A stretch of DNA of 43,608 nucleotides from an uncultured Oscillospiraceae bacterium (GCA_934539585.1 CAKTCT010000021.1:1-43608); one strand, 5' to 3'. Positions 16,595 to 24,625 are shown, counted from the stretch's first letter. Numbers and translations: made by a program. The notes: generated by a model not told the origin, from the letters alone.

Positions 16595-16933
16595 CTATTC
16601 CTCCTGGAGGGTCTTATACGCCTGGCCCCAGGCCAGCATGGTGTCCAGGATGGGCTTCAGGCTCCTGCCCAGGTCCGTCAGGGAGTACTCCACCCGGGGC
16701 GGCACCTCGGCGTAGACCCGGCGGCGGACCAGGCCGCTTTCCTCCATGGCCCGGAGCTGGGCGGTGAGGACCTTCTGGGAGACGCCGCCCACGGACTTTT
16801 TCAGCTCCCCGAACCGTTTGGTCCCCGGCATCAGGTCCCGGAGGATCAGGACCTTCCATTTGTCCCCGATGAGGGTCAGGGTGGTTTCCACCGGGCAGGC
16901 CGGCAGTGGGATCTGGCTTTTTGCTTCGCTCAT
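16595..16933 (-). CDS. HxlR-type winged-helix transcriptional regulator
   Basis: A 112-residue winged-helix regulator. It has the HxlR hallmarks PACPVETTLTLIGDKWKVLILRDL, KRFGELKKSVGGVSQKVLTAQLRAMEESGLVRR and the wing VPPRVEYSLTDLGRSLKPIL, with the single N-terminal cysteine common in redox- or aldehyde-sensing members. The ATG at 16933 is chosen because AAGGTGAAATT precedes it; an ATG 15 bp upstream lacks a site. HxlR genes often lie head-to-head with the gene they control. Here the divergent neighbour is a truncated MATE gene, and no clear promoter for this gene is left in the intervening sequence, so it may have lost its own upstream region. Confidence 0.9.
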   Translation of the reverse strand: MSEAKSQIPLPACPVETTLTLIGDKWKVLILRDLMPGTKRFGELKKSVGGVSQKVLTAQLRAMEESGLVRRRVYAEVPPRVEYSLTDLGRSLKPILDTMLAWGQAYKTLQEE

Positions 16934-16946
16934 AATTTCACCTTCC

Positions 16947-17955
16947 ATGATGATTTCAGGGCCGTTGCTGCGCTACTCTGTTCCGACAACGCTGACCCTC
17001 ATGGTCAATTATCTCTATAACGTTGTCGATCAGATTTTTGTAGGGCAAGGTGTGGGGATCACCGGCATGGCAGCAGTCAATGTAGCTTTTCCGGTATCCA
17101 TTTTAGTCAATGCAATCGCCCTGCTGCTTGGGGACGGCTGCGCCGCCAATGTCAGTCTGTGCCTGGGACGGAAAGATCAGAAAACTGCGGATCGGATATT
17201 CGGTCATGCGGTTACCTGGATCATTACCAGCGGTATTGTAATGGCGTTGGTCTGTGGTATTTTTACGCCGCAAATCGTAAAACTCTTTGGCTCCACCGAC
17301 ACCGCTTATGAGGAATCGGCTGCTTATCTGCGTTCTATTGCCTGTGGCATCCCGTTCCAGCTTATCTGCCCCACATTTACCGCCATGATACGGGCTGACG
17401 GTTCACCAAAGTATACGATGAAATGTATGATGACAGGCGCTGTCATCAATCTGATCCTCGACCCTGTATTTATCTTCGGGCTGAATATGGGCGTTGTGGG
17501 TGCCGGTATTGCTACCGTGATCGGAGAGGTTGCGGCTGGTGTACTGTGCCTGCTCTATCTGCGTCGGCTTCAAACTGTCCATCTCACAAGAGAAGCGCTG
17601 CGCCCGACTTGGGTGATGACGCAGAGGATTTTGAAGCTGGGCTTTCCTAGCCTGCTCACCCAGAGCCTGACCGCGCTGGTACAAATCGTCCTCAATAACC
17701 TGATGCGTGTCTATGGCGCAGCCAGTATTACGGCAGCGATATTGCCCTGTCCGTGTACGGTATGATGATGAAGGTCTATCAGATCGCCCACTCCATGTTT
17801 GTTGGCGTATCCTCCGCCATCCAGCCTATCAACGGCTACAATTTCGACGCAAGGAGCTATAGCCGGGTACGGAAAGCCTACCGTATGGCGACGGGAATCG
17901 CGCTGGCCATCTCCGGGCTGTGGTGGCTGATCTATCTGCTGTTCCCGCGCCAGCT
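16947..17955 (+). pseudogene. MATE family efflux pump remnant (truncated, frameshifted)
   Basis: MATE multidrug/Na+ antiporter sequence begins almost mid-first helix (GPLLRYSVPTTLTLMVNYLYN, then VDQIFVGQGVGITGMAAVNVAFP), missing the normal first 10-20 residues. It continues through DGSPKYTMKCMMTGAVINLILDPVFIF. At about 17727-17730 one base is lost: the frame breaks after VYGAASI and resumes as YGSDIALSVYGMMMKVYQIAHSMF in the next frame. The protein then stops being MATE after LLFPRQL near 17955, where a LysR fragment begins. So it lacks the last quarter as well. It cannot encode a working transporter. Confidence 0.9.
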
Positions 17956-18387
17956 TGCTATGAATATGTCCGATTGCCCGAAAAGGAAGAATGGGGTGCG
18001 TGGGTGAGTGAACAGTCAGAGCTTTCAAAGTTAGATCAGCTCAGACCGCAGGATTTAGCGCATACTCCCCTTATTCTTACACAGCGGGAGATGCTTCAAA
18101 ATGAAATTACAAACTGGTTTGGTTCTTATGCAGATCATCTTGATATTGCAGCCAGTGGCAACTTGAATTACAATTTGGCAGTCATGGCACAATGCGGCAT
18201 GGGTGTTGTGTTAAATCTGAACAGAGCTTGTGAGTATAAAGGACTAAAATTCATATCGCTGAATCCAAAATTGGAAACTAACACGATTTTGGTTTGGAAA
18301 AAGGCACAGGCTTTTTCTCCTGCTACCACAGCTTTTATCGAGTATTTCAAAAAATGTGTTTCTGCTATTTCTCATGATGTTTTATAG
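17956..18387 (+). pseudogene. LysR family regulator, C-terminal remnant
   Basis: From CYEYVRLPEKEEW to KKCVSAISHDVL this is the last ~140 residues of a LysR substrate-binding domain (LAHTPLILTQREMLQNEI, then AASGNLNYNLAVMAQCGMGVVL, then TILVWKKAQAFSPATTAFIEYFKK). The N-terminal helix-turn-helix and about half of the effector domain are gone. The fragment is joined directly to the MATE remnant in another frame, which indicates a deletion between two formerly adjacent genes. There is no credible start codon. A terminator follows at 18416-18457, presumably the original LysR terminator. Confidence 0.88.
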
Positions 18388-18415
18388 ATATTTTACATTG
18401 CTGATGTACTGCTCT

Positions 18416-18457
18416 AAAATGTAGGTGTCCAGAAATGGATACCTACATTTTATTTTT
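18416..18457 (+). terminator. Terminator after LysR remnant
   Basis: AAAATGTAGGT pairs with ACCTACATTTT (with TCC/GGA inside), followed by TATTTTTT. Confidence 0.85.
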
Positions 18458-18479
18458 TGTGGAAGGTGGTGGCGAATAT

Positions 18480-18716
18480 ATGACAATCTACGAAGCAAAC
18501 CGCCGACACAATATTCCCCTTGAAGTTTTACAGGAATATGAAAAGTGGCAGCTTCCGGGGACAGAAAACAAGTGTCCCGGAAGGTGGCAATATGATGAGC
18601 TGGATTTGAAAAACCTGAGCATTATTACCACACTATATGACAGCGGCTTTTCAGAGGAGGAGGCTCACGAATATATGTTTCTTTTACGGCTTACGGTGAT
18701 GTTTCGGAAAGCGTGA
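18480..18716 (+). pseudogene. MerR-like regulator, N-terminal remnant
   Basis: 78 residues resembling the start of a MerR-type protein: MTIYEANRRHNIPLEVLQEYEKW (helix-turn-helix), then QYDELDLKNLSIITTLYDSGFSEEEAHEYMFLL. The reading frame then enters ApbE sequence out of phase (RLTVMFRKA) and stops. The dimerisation coiled coil expected after about residue 70 is missing. The junction with the ApbE remnant is near 18680. A short product could still be made, but it would lack its partner-binding part. Confidence 0.75.
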
Positions 18717-19588
18717 TGGACGCTGCCAAACGGAAAGTAGGCGAACTGGAAGATCTATGGTCTGTCACGAAAGAAACCAGCGAGGTTTACGAATTAAATC
18801 ATGCAAACGGAAACTCCACTGCTGTCAGTGAGGAAACCGCCGCGCTCCTGCGGTTTTCCTTGGACATGGCAGCGCAGACCAACGGCGCATTGGATATAAC
18901 GCTTTACCCGGTTCTGACCGCTTGGGGATTTACAACGGGAAGTTATCAGATCCCAACGGATGACGAGCTTGCCGCAAAAATGCAGCTTGTCGGTTATGAA
19001 AAGGTATCCCTTGTCGGTGATACTGTGACGCTCATACCCAGTATGCAGGTCGACTTTGGTGCGGTGGCAAAGGGCTACGCCTGTGATATGCTCAAAGAAC
19101 TGTTTAAGTCACAAGGCGTTACCTCGGCCGTTATCAGCCTTGGCGGTAATATTCAGGCCATCGGCGCAAGACCGGACGGAACGCCATGGCGTGTATCGGT
19201 GGAACACCCGGAAAATCGGGATTCCCTCGGTATTCTTTCCGTGACCGACAAAAGTGTTGTGACCTCCGGTGCTTATGAGCGGTATTTTGACGGGGAGGAC
19301 GGCAAGCGTTATGGGCATATCCTTGATCCCAAAACCGGGAAGCCGGTGAACAGCGATCTGCTTTCCGTGACGGTGATCGGCGCAGAAAGCAAGCAGTGTG
19401 ACGCACTGGCGACCGCTTTTTATGTGATGGGCATACAGCGGGCAGCTGAATTTTTAGGCGGCTACCCGGAGATCGATGCGCTGCTGTTCACGCAGGACGG
19501 CGAACTCTATCTGACAAAAGGGGCTGCCGATAGCTTTACCCTATCAGAAAACTACGGGGATATTCCTCTGAAAGAGATCAAACGATGA
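18683..19588 (+). pseudogene. ApbE-type FAD:protein FMN transferase, 5'-truncated
   Basis: About 300 codons of ApbE, which normally attaches FMN to periplasmic/extracellular flavoproteins. The sequence begins mid-protein at FTAYGDVSESVMDAAKRKV and lacks the signal peptide and the first strand. The rest is intact: DITLYPVLTAWGF, VDFGAVAKGYACDML (Mg/FAD region), SLGGNIQAIGARPDG and YGHILDPKTGKPVNSDL. Translation could restart at GTG 18713 or the ATG right after it, without a clear ribosome site. The product would be an internal, signal-less enzyme. The last codons overlap ATG 19585, and the flavodoxin gene follows. Confidence 0.85.
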
Positions 19589-19605
19589 AAGACGAGGGCC
19601 TACAA

Positions 19606-20253
19606 ATGCGACGAACATTTCTGATTATGCTGTCACTTTGCCTAATCTGCCTTTGCTCCGCCTGTGCAGATAATCCATCGAATCAAACTCCGACGAGTAA
19701 ACCGTCTCAGGAAGTAAGCATAATACCATCTGAAACGGAAAGCAAGGTGCCGGATATGGCAGATACCAATAAAATACTGATTGCTTATTTCAGTCGCACC
19801 GGTAATACACGGGTGCTTGCCGAAGAAATTGCAGAGCAGATCGGCGCAGAGGTATTTGAGATCATCCCCGCCGAACCATACCCCGATGACTACGACGCTA
19901 CGGTGGAGCGATTCCGAAAAGAACGAGCTGAAAACGCCCGCCCCGCTATCGCTTCCGAGGTGGCGAATATGGAGGAGTTTGCTACGGTGTTCATTGGCTT
20001 CCCGAATTGGGGTGATGATATGCCACACATCGTATATACATTTTTGGAACAGTATGATCTATCCGGCAAAACAGTCGTTCCGTTCTGCACCAATGGCGGC
20101 GGTGGCTTTGGAAACAGCTTGGACGGGCTGAAACGGACTTGCCCCGATTCCTTTGTTGCCGATGGCTTTGAGTGCAGCGGAAGCCGTGCCGACCGCCAGC
20201 AGGAGAATGTTTCCAAATGGCTTGCCGAAATCGGTGTGGAGGTGCAGCAATGA
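19606..20253 (+). CDS. Flavodoxin-like lipoprotein
   Basis: A 215-residue predicted lipoprotein: MRRTFLIMLSLCLICLCSAC gives a signal peptide with the cysteine at residue 20. An S/T/P-rich linker and then a flavodoxin fold follow (ILIAYFSRTGNTRVLAEEIAEQIGA, the FMN phosphate loop SRTGNT). VFIGFPNWGDDMP is the usual ring-stacking segment, and FCTNGGGGFGNSLDGLKRTCP follows. It would bind FMN outside the membrane and act as an electron carrier or quinone-type reductase. ApbE next door suggests a former flavin module. ATG 19606 has GAGGGCC upstream; ATG 19585 overlaps the ApbE stop and would put extra charged residues before the signal peptide. Confidence 0.85.
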   Translation: MRRTFLIMLSLCLICLCSACADNPSNQTPTSKPSQEVSIIPSETESKVPDMADTNKILIAYFSRTGNTRVLAEEIAEQIGAEVFEIIPAEPYPDDYDATVERFRKERAENARPAIASEVANMEEFATVFIGFPNWGDDMPHIVYTFLEQYDLSGKTVVPFCTNGGGGFGNSLDGLKRTCPDSFVADGFECSGSRADRQQENVSKWLAEIGVEVQQ

Positions 20254-20390
20254 AAACGATCCTTTGTACTCTTGCGCTTCTCGTTTTCCTGCTTGCCTTT
20301 TGTGCGCAGTATGCGCCGGGAGTGCTGTTTGGTCTGCGAATGTCGCTCAAACGCCGCTGGAGCTTGCTCTTGTCCTTTCTTATACCGTAA
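20250..20390 (+). CDS. Small membrane protein or truncated remnant
   Basis: 46 codons starting in an ATGA overlap with the flavodoxin stop: MKTILCTLALLVFLLAFCAQYAPG is one hydrophobic helix, then RMSLKRRWSLLLSFLIP. I do not recognise it. Given the chain of truncated genes just upstream, it may be the first codons of a lost membrane gene. Low certainty that it is functional. Confidence 0.4.
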   Translation: MKTILCTLALLVFLLAFCAQYAPGVLFGLRMSLKRRWSLLLSFLIP

Positions 20391-20523
20391 AGATAGTCAT
20401 ACGGCTCTGTCGTATTTAGAAATTGTCTCCTGGTGTATCGCATTTTCATTTCCTCCCTTCTTTCTTTCCACCCTTGCCCCTCACTGCATCGGTGATATAC
20501 TGAAAGGGAAAGGGGGGAAAATA

Positions 20524-20832
20524 ATGACTACTAAAGAACTGGCAGAACTTGTTTCGCGAACGGTAAGTAGCTCCTTGTCCAAAGAGAACACCCTTAAATC
20601 CATTTACGCTGCCCTTTTTGAAGGAATCCCAGAGGATAGTTCTGAAGAATTCCGCCGAGCAAAAATGCTGTTTAATGCGATTAAGATTTCCGTATCGCTT
20701 TCCACTCAGACGGTAATTCAAGCACTATCGGACTGGCATTTATTCGATCTGGATTCGATCGAATATCGTCCAGGATCTGGAGAAGAGCCGCCTCATATCG
20801 TGATATTGGATTCTCACCGCCATGATGAATAG
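20524..20832 (+). CDS. Hypothetical protein (102 aa)
   Basis: Unrecognised soluble protein with a good start: ATG 20524 preceded by AAAGGGGGGAAAATA. The sequence begins TTKELAELVSRTVSSSLSKEN and is mostly helical, ending in HIVILDSHRHDE. It has lower GC than the chromosome around it. Its last ~150 bp overlap the end of an opposite-strand ORF (20681-20911) that also has a strong ribosome site, so one of the two may not be translated. Confidence 0.5.
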   Translation: MTTKELAELVSRTVSSSLSKENTLKSIYAALFEGIPEDSSEEFRRAKMLFNAIKISVSLSTQTVIQALSDWHLFDLDSIEYRPGSGEEPPHIVILDSHRHDE

Positions 20833-20911
20833 CCGATTCCTTTTGCCGATCTTGTAACGCAACTACAAGGTCGGCTATTTCTTTGGCTTCGGCTTCAATG
20901 GTCAGCTTCAT
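20681..20911 (-). CDS. Small phage-like hypothetical protein (76 aa)
   Basis: The minus strand reads MKLTIEAEAKEIADLVVALQDRQK after GGAGGGAGGAA, an excellent ribosome site. Short proteins opening with a beta-strand and an E/A/L helix like this are common in Clostridia prophage-type elements, but I cannot assign a function. It lies 46 bp downstream of the Cro-like gene on the same strand, so it could share its promoter. It overlaps the 3' half of the plus-strand ORF 20524-20832. Confidence 0.55.
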   Translation of the reverse strand: MKLTIEAEAKEIADLVVALQDRQKESAIHHGGENPISRYEAALLQILDDIRSNPDRINASPIVLELPSEWKAIRKS

Positions 20912-20957
20912 TTCCTCCCTCCTTCCTCCCGCCGGTCAGGCGGGGTATCTGGTGATT

Positions 20958-21173
20958 TTAAATCACCATTCTGGCGAAAAAAATTTGCTCTCTCGTTTCC
21001 GCCGAAAGATGCAATAGGGCGGATAGCTTTACGATTTCGGAAGCTTTGAATTCACTTGTTCCGTTGAGCTTGTTGTAGAGACCCTCTCGGGTAAGCCCCA
21101 TTTTCTCGGATATGTAAGTGAGGGTTACGCCGGATTCTTTGATTGCATCGCGGAGCATCTGCGTATCAGTCAT
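20958..21173 (-). CDS. Cro-like HTH protein (DUF739-type)
   Basis: A 71-residue helix-turn-helix protein: MTDTQMLRDAIKESGVTLTYISEKMGLTREGLYNKLNG is a Cro/XRE-like DNA-binding fold, then EIVKLSALLHLSAETREQIFFA. It resembles small phage Cro-type proteins. ATG 21173 has AAAGGAGGTGACTTC upstream; the longer ORF would read through the operator palindrome. It is transcribed away from the S24 repressor gene from back-to-back promoters, the classical arrangement of a lysogeny switch. Confidence 0.85.
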   Translation of the reverse strand: MTDTQMLRDAIKESGVTLTYISEKMGLTREGLYNKLNGTSEFKASEIVKLSALLHLSAETREQIFFARMVI

Positions 21174-21213
21174 TATGAAGTCACCTCCTTTAGTGATTTT
21201 AAATCGCACTCAT

Positions 21214-21289
21214 ATTGTAGCACTGCCGTGATTATCTGTCAACTATTTTTTGAAAAAATGTTGATTTTTTTTCACGCTTGTGGTATAGT
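21214..21289. promoter_or_regulatory. Divergent cro/repressor promoters with paired operator-like sites
   Basis: The leftward promoter is TTGACA (21242-21237), N17, TACAAT (21219-21214). The rightward one is TTGATT (21261-21266), N17, TATAGT (21284-21289). The two -35 boxes lie inside inverted copies of GTTGA-N7-TCACG (21227-21243 on the minus strand, 21260-21276 on the plus strand), likely operator half-pairs. Separately, GATTTTAAATC lies just downstream of the leftward -10 (about 21194-21206) and again over the cro stop codon (20949-20965, perfect 8-bp arms). Confidence 0.75.
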
Positions 21290-21322
21290 GATGATGTTGA
21301 AATCAGTAAAGAGGTGATTCCA

Positions 21323-21961
21323 ATGGAGCTTTATAAGAGAATTAAGGAGCTTCGTGAAGACCGGCACATGTCCCAGGAGGAGCTTGCGCTGAAAACGGGA
21401 TATACAAGCCGAACTTCTATTGCAAAGATCGAGGCGGGGAAAATTGATCTCCCGCAGTCGAAGATTGTTTTGTTTGCGAAGGCCCTAGGCACAACGGTTT
21501 CTTATCTTATGGGCTGGGAAGACAAGGCCCCGGCTGATGATTATTCCAAAATTCCCAACGTCCTGCCCCTCCCCAAAGTAATCAAAAAGGTTCCCCTGTA
21601 CGACGGCATTGCCTGCGGCGATCTCCGCTATGCCGACCCGCAAGAGGTGGACATGATGGAGCTGCCCGACGGCATCCGGGCCGACTTCGCCGTCCGCTGC
21701 TATGGCGACAGCATGATTGACGCTCATATCTGCGATGGCGACATCGTCTACATCCGCCAGCAGGACGACGTTGACGACGGCGAGATCGCCGCTGTTCTCA
21801 TCGACGACGATGCCACTCTGAAAAGGGTCTACCGCAAGCCTTACGGCGTCGTTCTGATGCCCGCCAATTCAAACTATGAACCCCTGGTCTACACCGCCGA
21901 AGACTGCGTGAACATCCGCATCATGGGCAAGGCCGTGGCTTGTTTGAGTAAGGTGCGATAA
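21323..21961 (+). CDS. XRE-S24 repressor (CI/LexA-like, self-cleaving)
   Basis: 212 residues. Residues 1-70 form an XRE helix-turn-helix (MELYKRIKELREDRHMSQEELALKTGYTSRTSIAKIEAGK). A linker follows, with the likely cleavage region around DGIACGD. The C-terminal S24 peptidase domain has catalytic Ser in VRCYGDSMIDAHICDGDIV and Lys in DDDATLKRVYRK. This is an immunity repressor that keeps the integrated element quiet and should be inactivated in the SOS response. Start ATG 21323 follows AGAGGTGATTCCA. It faces away from the Cro-like gene. Confidence 0.93.
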   Translation: MELYKRIKELREDRHMSQEELALKTGYTSRTSIAKIEAGKIDLPQSKIVLFAKALGTTVSYLMGWEDKAPADDYSKIPNVLPLPKVIKKVPLYDGIACGDLRYADPQEVDMMELPDGIRADFAVRCYGDSMIDAHICDGDIVYIRQQDDVDDGEIAAVLIDDDATLKRVYRKPYGVVLMPANSNYEPLVYTAEDCVNIRIMGKAVACLSKVR

Positions 21962-21999
21962 GGTACGTCTATGGATGGAGTTGTGAAAGGGGCTTCTTT

Positions 22000-23088
22000 A
22001 TGAAATGTGTCTTCTGCGGAACGGAAAATGACGATAACAATTTTTTCTGCCTTACTTGCGGGAGACGAATCGGTCCAGTATTGTATCAGGATTCAACGCA
22101 GGCACGGAATTTTCAAAAAATATCTGAGCGAGACATCCACACCGTATGTGGGCACATAGACCTTTCCACACCGGAGGGTGTAGAAGCAATTCCTTTAAAC
22201 GCTGATATATACTGCTGTACTTTTCATGGCAGAAATGTACGAATGAGCACCTATCTTCGGAGCCTTGGATATGACTATGAAAAGGATAGCAATCCGGAAA
22301 TGGCGATTGCCTGTCTAAAAAAGTCCAATGAAATCCGTATGACATGCAGAGAAGGCCACAACAAGGATGAGTACTATCCCCTGGTGCGTATGCTTGCGCG
22401 TTTAGGGTTTGTGGCAGAAGCACAAAAGGCAAAAGCAGAAATAGACGATTATTTTTCTGCTTGTGGTTCAGATAACGATTTTTATCGTTCTTATGAAATA
22501 GAAATCAAACAGACGCTGTATTCCGCCAATTACCATGAAACAGATTTGGTTATCATGGAAGCCATGGGTGCTGCCTGTCCAGAGTGTGCCAAATACCAAG
22601 GGCGCGTGTTTTCGCTGTATGGCCGAGACACTCGCTTTCCAAGGGTCCCGCCCGAATTCTGGGTATACGGACGAATTCACCCAGGATGCTCACATACGTT
22701 TTGGCCCTTCATTTATGGTGTCAGTGGGGATGATTTGTCCTATACTTTGCAAATCCAGAAGGTATCAAATCCTCTGTATACCCGAAATATTATAGCGTAT
22801 AGTAATCGCCCGATGGTCGATGACCGTCCGCCAGCGGATATAGCGGCTGCCTTGCAGTTTATGCAGAAAGCCCAGGAGGAAGCGGAGCATCGGCAGTACC
22901 TATGGGACCATATGATCGAAGTCGAAGCTGAACGTGGCAAAGACAAAAGAGACTATGAGTGGCTGCTGCAAAACCTACCGGACCTTTGCCCTAAATCATA
23001 TAGCGGGTATAGGAGAATGAAAACACAGAACACACGGAATTTCCAACGCTTACAAGCTGCTGCGAAGGCGTTGGGGAAAGAAATATAG
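22000..23088 (+). CDS. Zinc-ribbon protein with MuF/minor-capsid-like Cys-His motif
   Basis: 362 residues, function unknown. It opens with a zinc ribbon (CVFCGTENDDNNFFCLTCGRR). The middle is helical, with a repeat-like SLGYDYEKDSNPEMAIACLKKSNEIR that looks like a TPR helix pair. At about 190-245 it carries AACPECAKYQGRVFSL and GRIHPGCSHTFWPF. This Cys/His layout is that of the C-terminal motif in phage Mu F-like and minor capsid 2 proteins. No portal, terminase or capsid gene is nearby, so it is not part of a complete phage. It lies between the repressor and the integrase. It has the lowest GC of the window, a sign of recent transfer. Confidence 0.7.
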   Translation: MKCVFCGTENDDNNFFCLTCGRRIGPVLYQDSTQARNFQKISERDIHTVCGHIDLSTPEGVEAIPLNADIYCCTFHGRNVRMSTYLRSLGYDYEKDSNPEMAIACLKKSNEIRMTCREGHNKDEYYPLVRMLARLGFVAEAQKAKAEIDDYFSACGSDNDFYRSYEIEIKQTLYSANYHETDLVIMEAMGAACPECAKYQGRVFSLYGRDTRFPRVPPEFWVYGRIHPGCSHTFWPFIYGVSGDDLSYTLQIQKVSNPLYTRNIIAYSNRPMVDDRPPADIAAALQFMQKAQEEAEHRQYLWDHMIEVEAERGKDKRDYEWLLQNLPDLCPKSYSGYRRMKTQNTRNFQRLQAAAKALGKEI

Positions 23089-23114
23089 GCGTTCTGCCTA
23101 CGTAGCCGTATAAA

Positions 23115-23191
23115 ATAAAAAATCCCGCCCCGGTGCGCCAACACCAGGACGGGAACAGCAAGCCTTAAACTTCGACGAATAAAGCCTTTGC
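23115..23191 (-). ncRNA. Predicted small RNA (~75 nt), antisense-oriented upstream of integrase
   Basis: A promoter at 23198-23226 reads leftward, and 45 bp beyond its expected start a 12-bp stem (23142-23153 with 23124-23135, two G-T type mismatches, loop of six) is followed on the minus strand by ATTTTTTATTTT. No minus-strand ORF fits between them. A transcript of about 75 nt is therefore predicted from promoter and terminator alone; no known RNA family is recognised. Confidence 0.5.
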
Positions 23192-23197
23192 AAGACT

Positions 23198-23226
23198 ATT
23201 CTACCACCTTCCGGACCGTTTTGCAA
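23198..23226 (-). promoter_or_regulatory. Leftward promoter in front of the integrase gene
   Basis: Minus strand TTGCAA (23226-23221), 17 bp, TAGAAT (23203-23198). The TTGCAA lies in one arm of an inverted repeat, GCCTTTGCAA (23184-23193) and TTGCAAGGGC (23221-23230), that brackets the promoter; the arms could be integrase or regulator binding sites. Confidence 0.6.
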
Positions 23227-23246
23227 GGGCTTGGGAGGTGTTTTTC

Positions 23247-24392
23247 TTGATTTGCGTGAAATGTAAGCGGGAAATCCCCGAGGGCTCCCTTTTCTGCCCC
23301 CAGTGCGGGAAAAAGCAGGCGTCCACCCAGCGGAAGGGGGCCCGCCGGGGGAACGGCACCGGCAGCGTCTACAAGCGCAAGGACGGCGGCTGGATGGCTG
23401 TGAAGGTCGTCGGCTACGAGCCCCTGGACAACGGCAAGCTGAAAGCCATCCGCGTCACCAAAGGCGGCTTTCCCACGAAAAAGGCCGCCGTGGAGTACCT
23501 CCCCCAGCTGGCCCCCAGGCAGCGCACCCCGGAGAAGGTCTCCTTCGCCCAGCTTTTCCGCCTGTGGCTCCCCACCCACGAGCGGCAAGGCAAGAGCAAG
23601 AGCACGATGAACTGCTATAAAGCGGCGTTCAAGTACTTCCGCCCCGTCTGGCCCGTGAGCTTCGATGAAATCACCATCGACGACCTCCAGGAGTGCATCG
23701 ACGACTGCCCCCACGGAAAGCGCACCCGGGAAAACATGAAGGCCCTGGGAACGCTGCTATACGCCTACGCCATCCCCCGAGGATACGCCCCGGGCAAGGT
23801 GGACCTGGCCCACTACCTGTTCGTCGGCGGCGTTTCCGGGGCTCCCCGGGAGGAATTCACCCGGGAGGAAATCGAGATCGTCCGCCAGAGCATCGGGCAT
23901 GTCCCGTATGCCGACTACATCTATTGCCAGATTTACCTGGGATTCCGCCCCCATGAGTTCCTGACCCTGGATTGCGCAAACTACAATCCCAAAGAGCGCT
24001 GCTTCGTAGGCGGCGGAAAGACGGAGGCCGGGACGGACCGCAGCGTCACGGTGTCCCCAAAAATACAGCCGATCATCGACCGAATCCTAGGCGGCAGAAG
24101 GTCCGGCGCCGTCTTCTGCGACAGCGACGGAAAGCCCTTCTCCGACAAAAAGTACCGGAACCAGTTCTACGATGCCCTGAAAGCCATGGGGCTGCCCCTG
24201 AACGCCCCGGACGGCTCCCCGCGGAAGCTGACCCCGCACTGCTGCCGGCATAGCTTCGCGACCCTCCTGAAGGCAATCTCCGCACCGGATAAAGACAAGC
24301 TGGAGCTGATGGGCCATACCTCCACGGAGATGCTGCGCCACTACCAGCACACCAACTACGCCGACCTGCGCAAAATCACGGACAACCTCTGA
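23247..24392 (+). CDS. Tyrosine recombinase (integrase) with N-terminal zinc ribbon
   Basis: About 381 residues. It starts with a zinc ribbon (CVKCKREIPEGSLFCPQCGKK), then a GTGSVYKRKDGGWMAVKV arm-binding domain and an N-terminal core-binding SAM-like domain (SFAQLFRLWLPTHERQGKSKSTMNCY). The catalytic domain has Arg in YLGFRPHEFL, Lys in GGGKTEAG, the HxxR box HCCRHSF, His in MGHTSTEML and the nucleophile Tyr in LRHYQHTNY, so it is complete. I choose TTG 23247 because GGGAGGTG lies 6 nt upstream; GTG 23238 sits inside that site. It is 117 bp from the 3' end of tRNA-Ala, the likely attachment site. Confidence 0.93.
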   Translation: MICVKCKREIPEGSLFCPQCGKKQASTQRKGARRGNGTGSVYKRKDGGWMAVKVVGYEPLDNGKLKAIRVTKGGFPTKKAAVEYLPQLAPRQRTPEKVSFAQLFRLWLPTHERQGKSKSTMNCYKAAFKYFRPVWPVSFDEITIDDLQECIDDCPHGKRTRENMKALGTLLYAYAIPRGYAPGKVDLAHYLFVGGVSGAPREEFTREEIEIVRQSIGHVPYADYIYCQIYLGFRPHEFLTLDCANYNPKERCFVGGGKTEAGTDRSVTVSPKIQPIIDRILGGRRSGAVFCDSDGKPFSDKKYRNQFYDALKAMGLPLNAPDGSPRKLTPHCCRHSFATLLKAISAPDKDKLELMGHTSTEMLRHYQHTNYADLRKITDNL

Positions 24393-24461
24393 TTTTTGCG
24401 TAAGCAATAAAACGGCTTTTCCGCATTTTCAACGCATTTTTCCACTTTTCAACACAAAACA

Positions 24462-24506
24462 AAAAAGCACCGGAACCCGCACAACCACGGCCTTCCGGTG
24501 CTTTTT
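24462..24506. terminator. Bidirectional terminator between integrase and tRNA-Ala
   Basis: A perfect 14-bp stem (AAAAAGCACCGGAA at 24462-24475, TTCCGGTGCTTTTT at 24493-24506) has A-run and T-run on either side. It can end both the rightward integrase and leftward tRNA transcripts. Confidence 0.92.
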
Positions 24507-24508
24507 CT

Positions 24509-24584
<76 letters not shown>

Positions 24585-24625
24585 AAGTGTTTTGCAGTTT
24601 TTGTTTCACTCTCAACTGCTTGTCT

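Noticed and set aside
16945..17000. Left attachment site of the integrated element at the HxlR/MATE junction
   Set aside because: No copy of the tRNA-Ala 3' sequence found here; the junction looks like a gene truncation.
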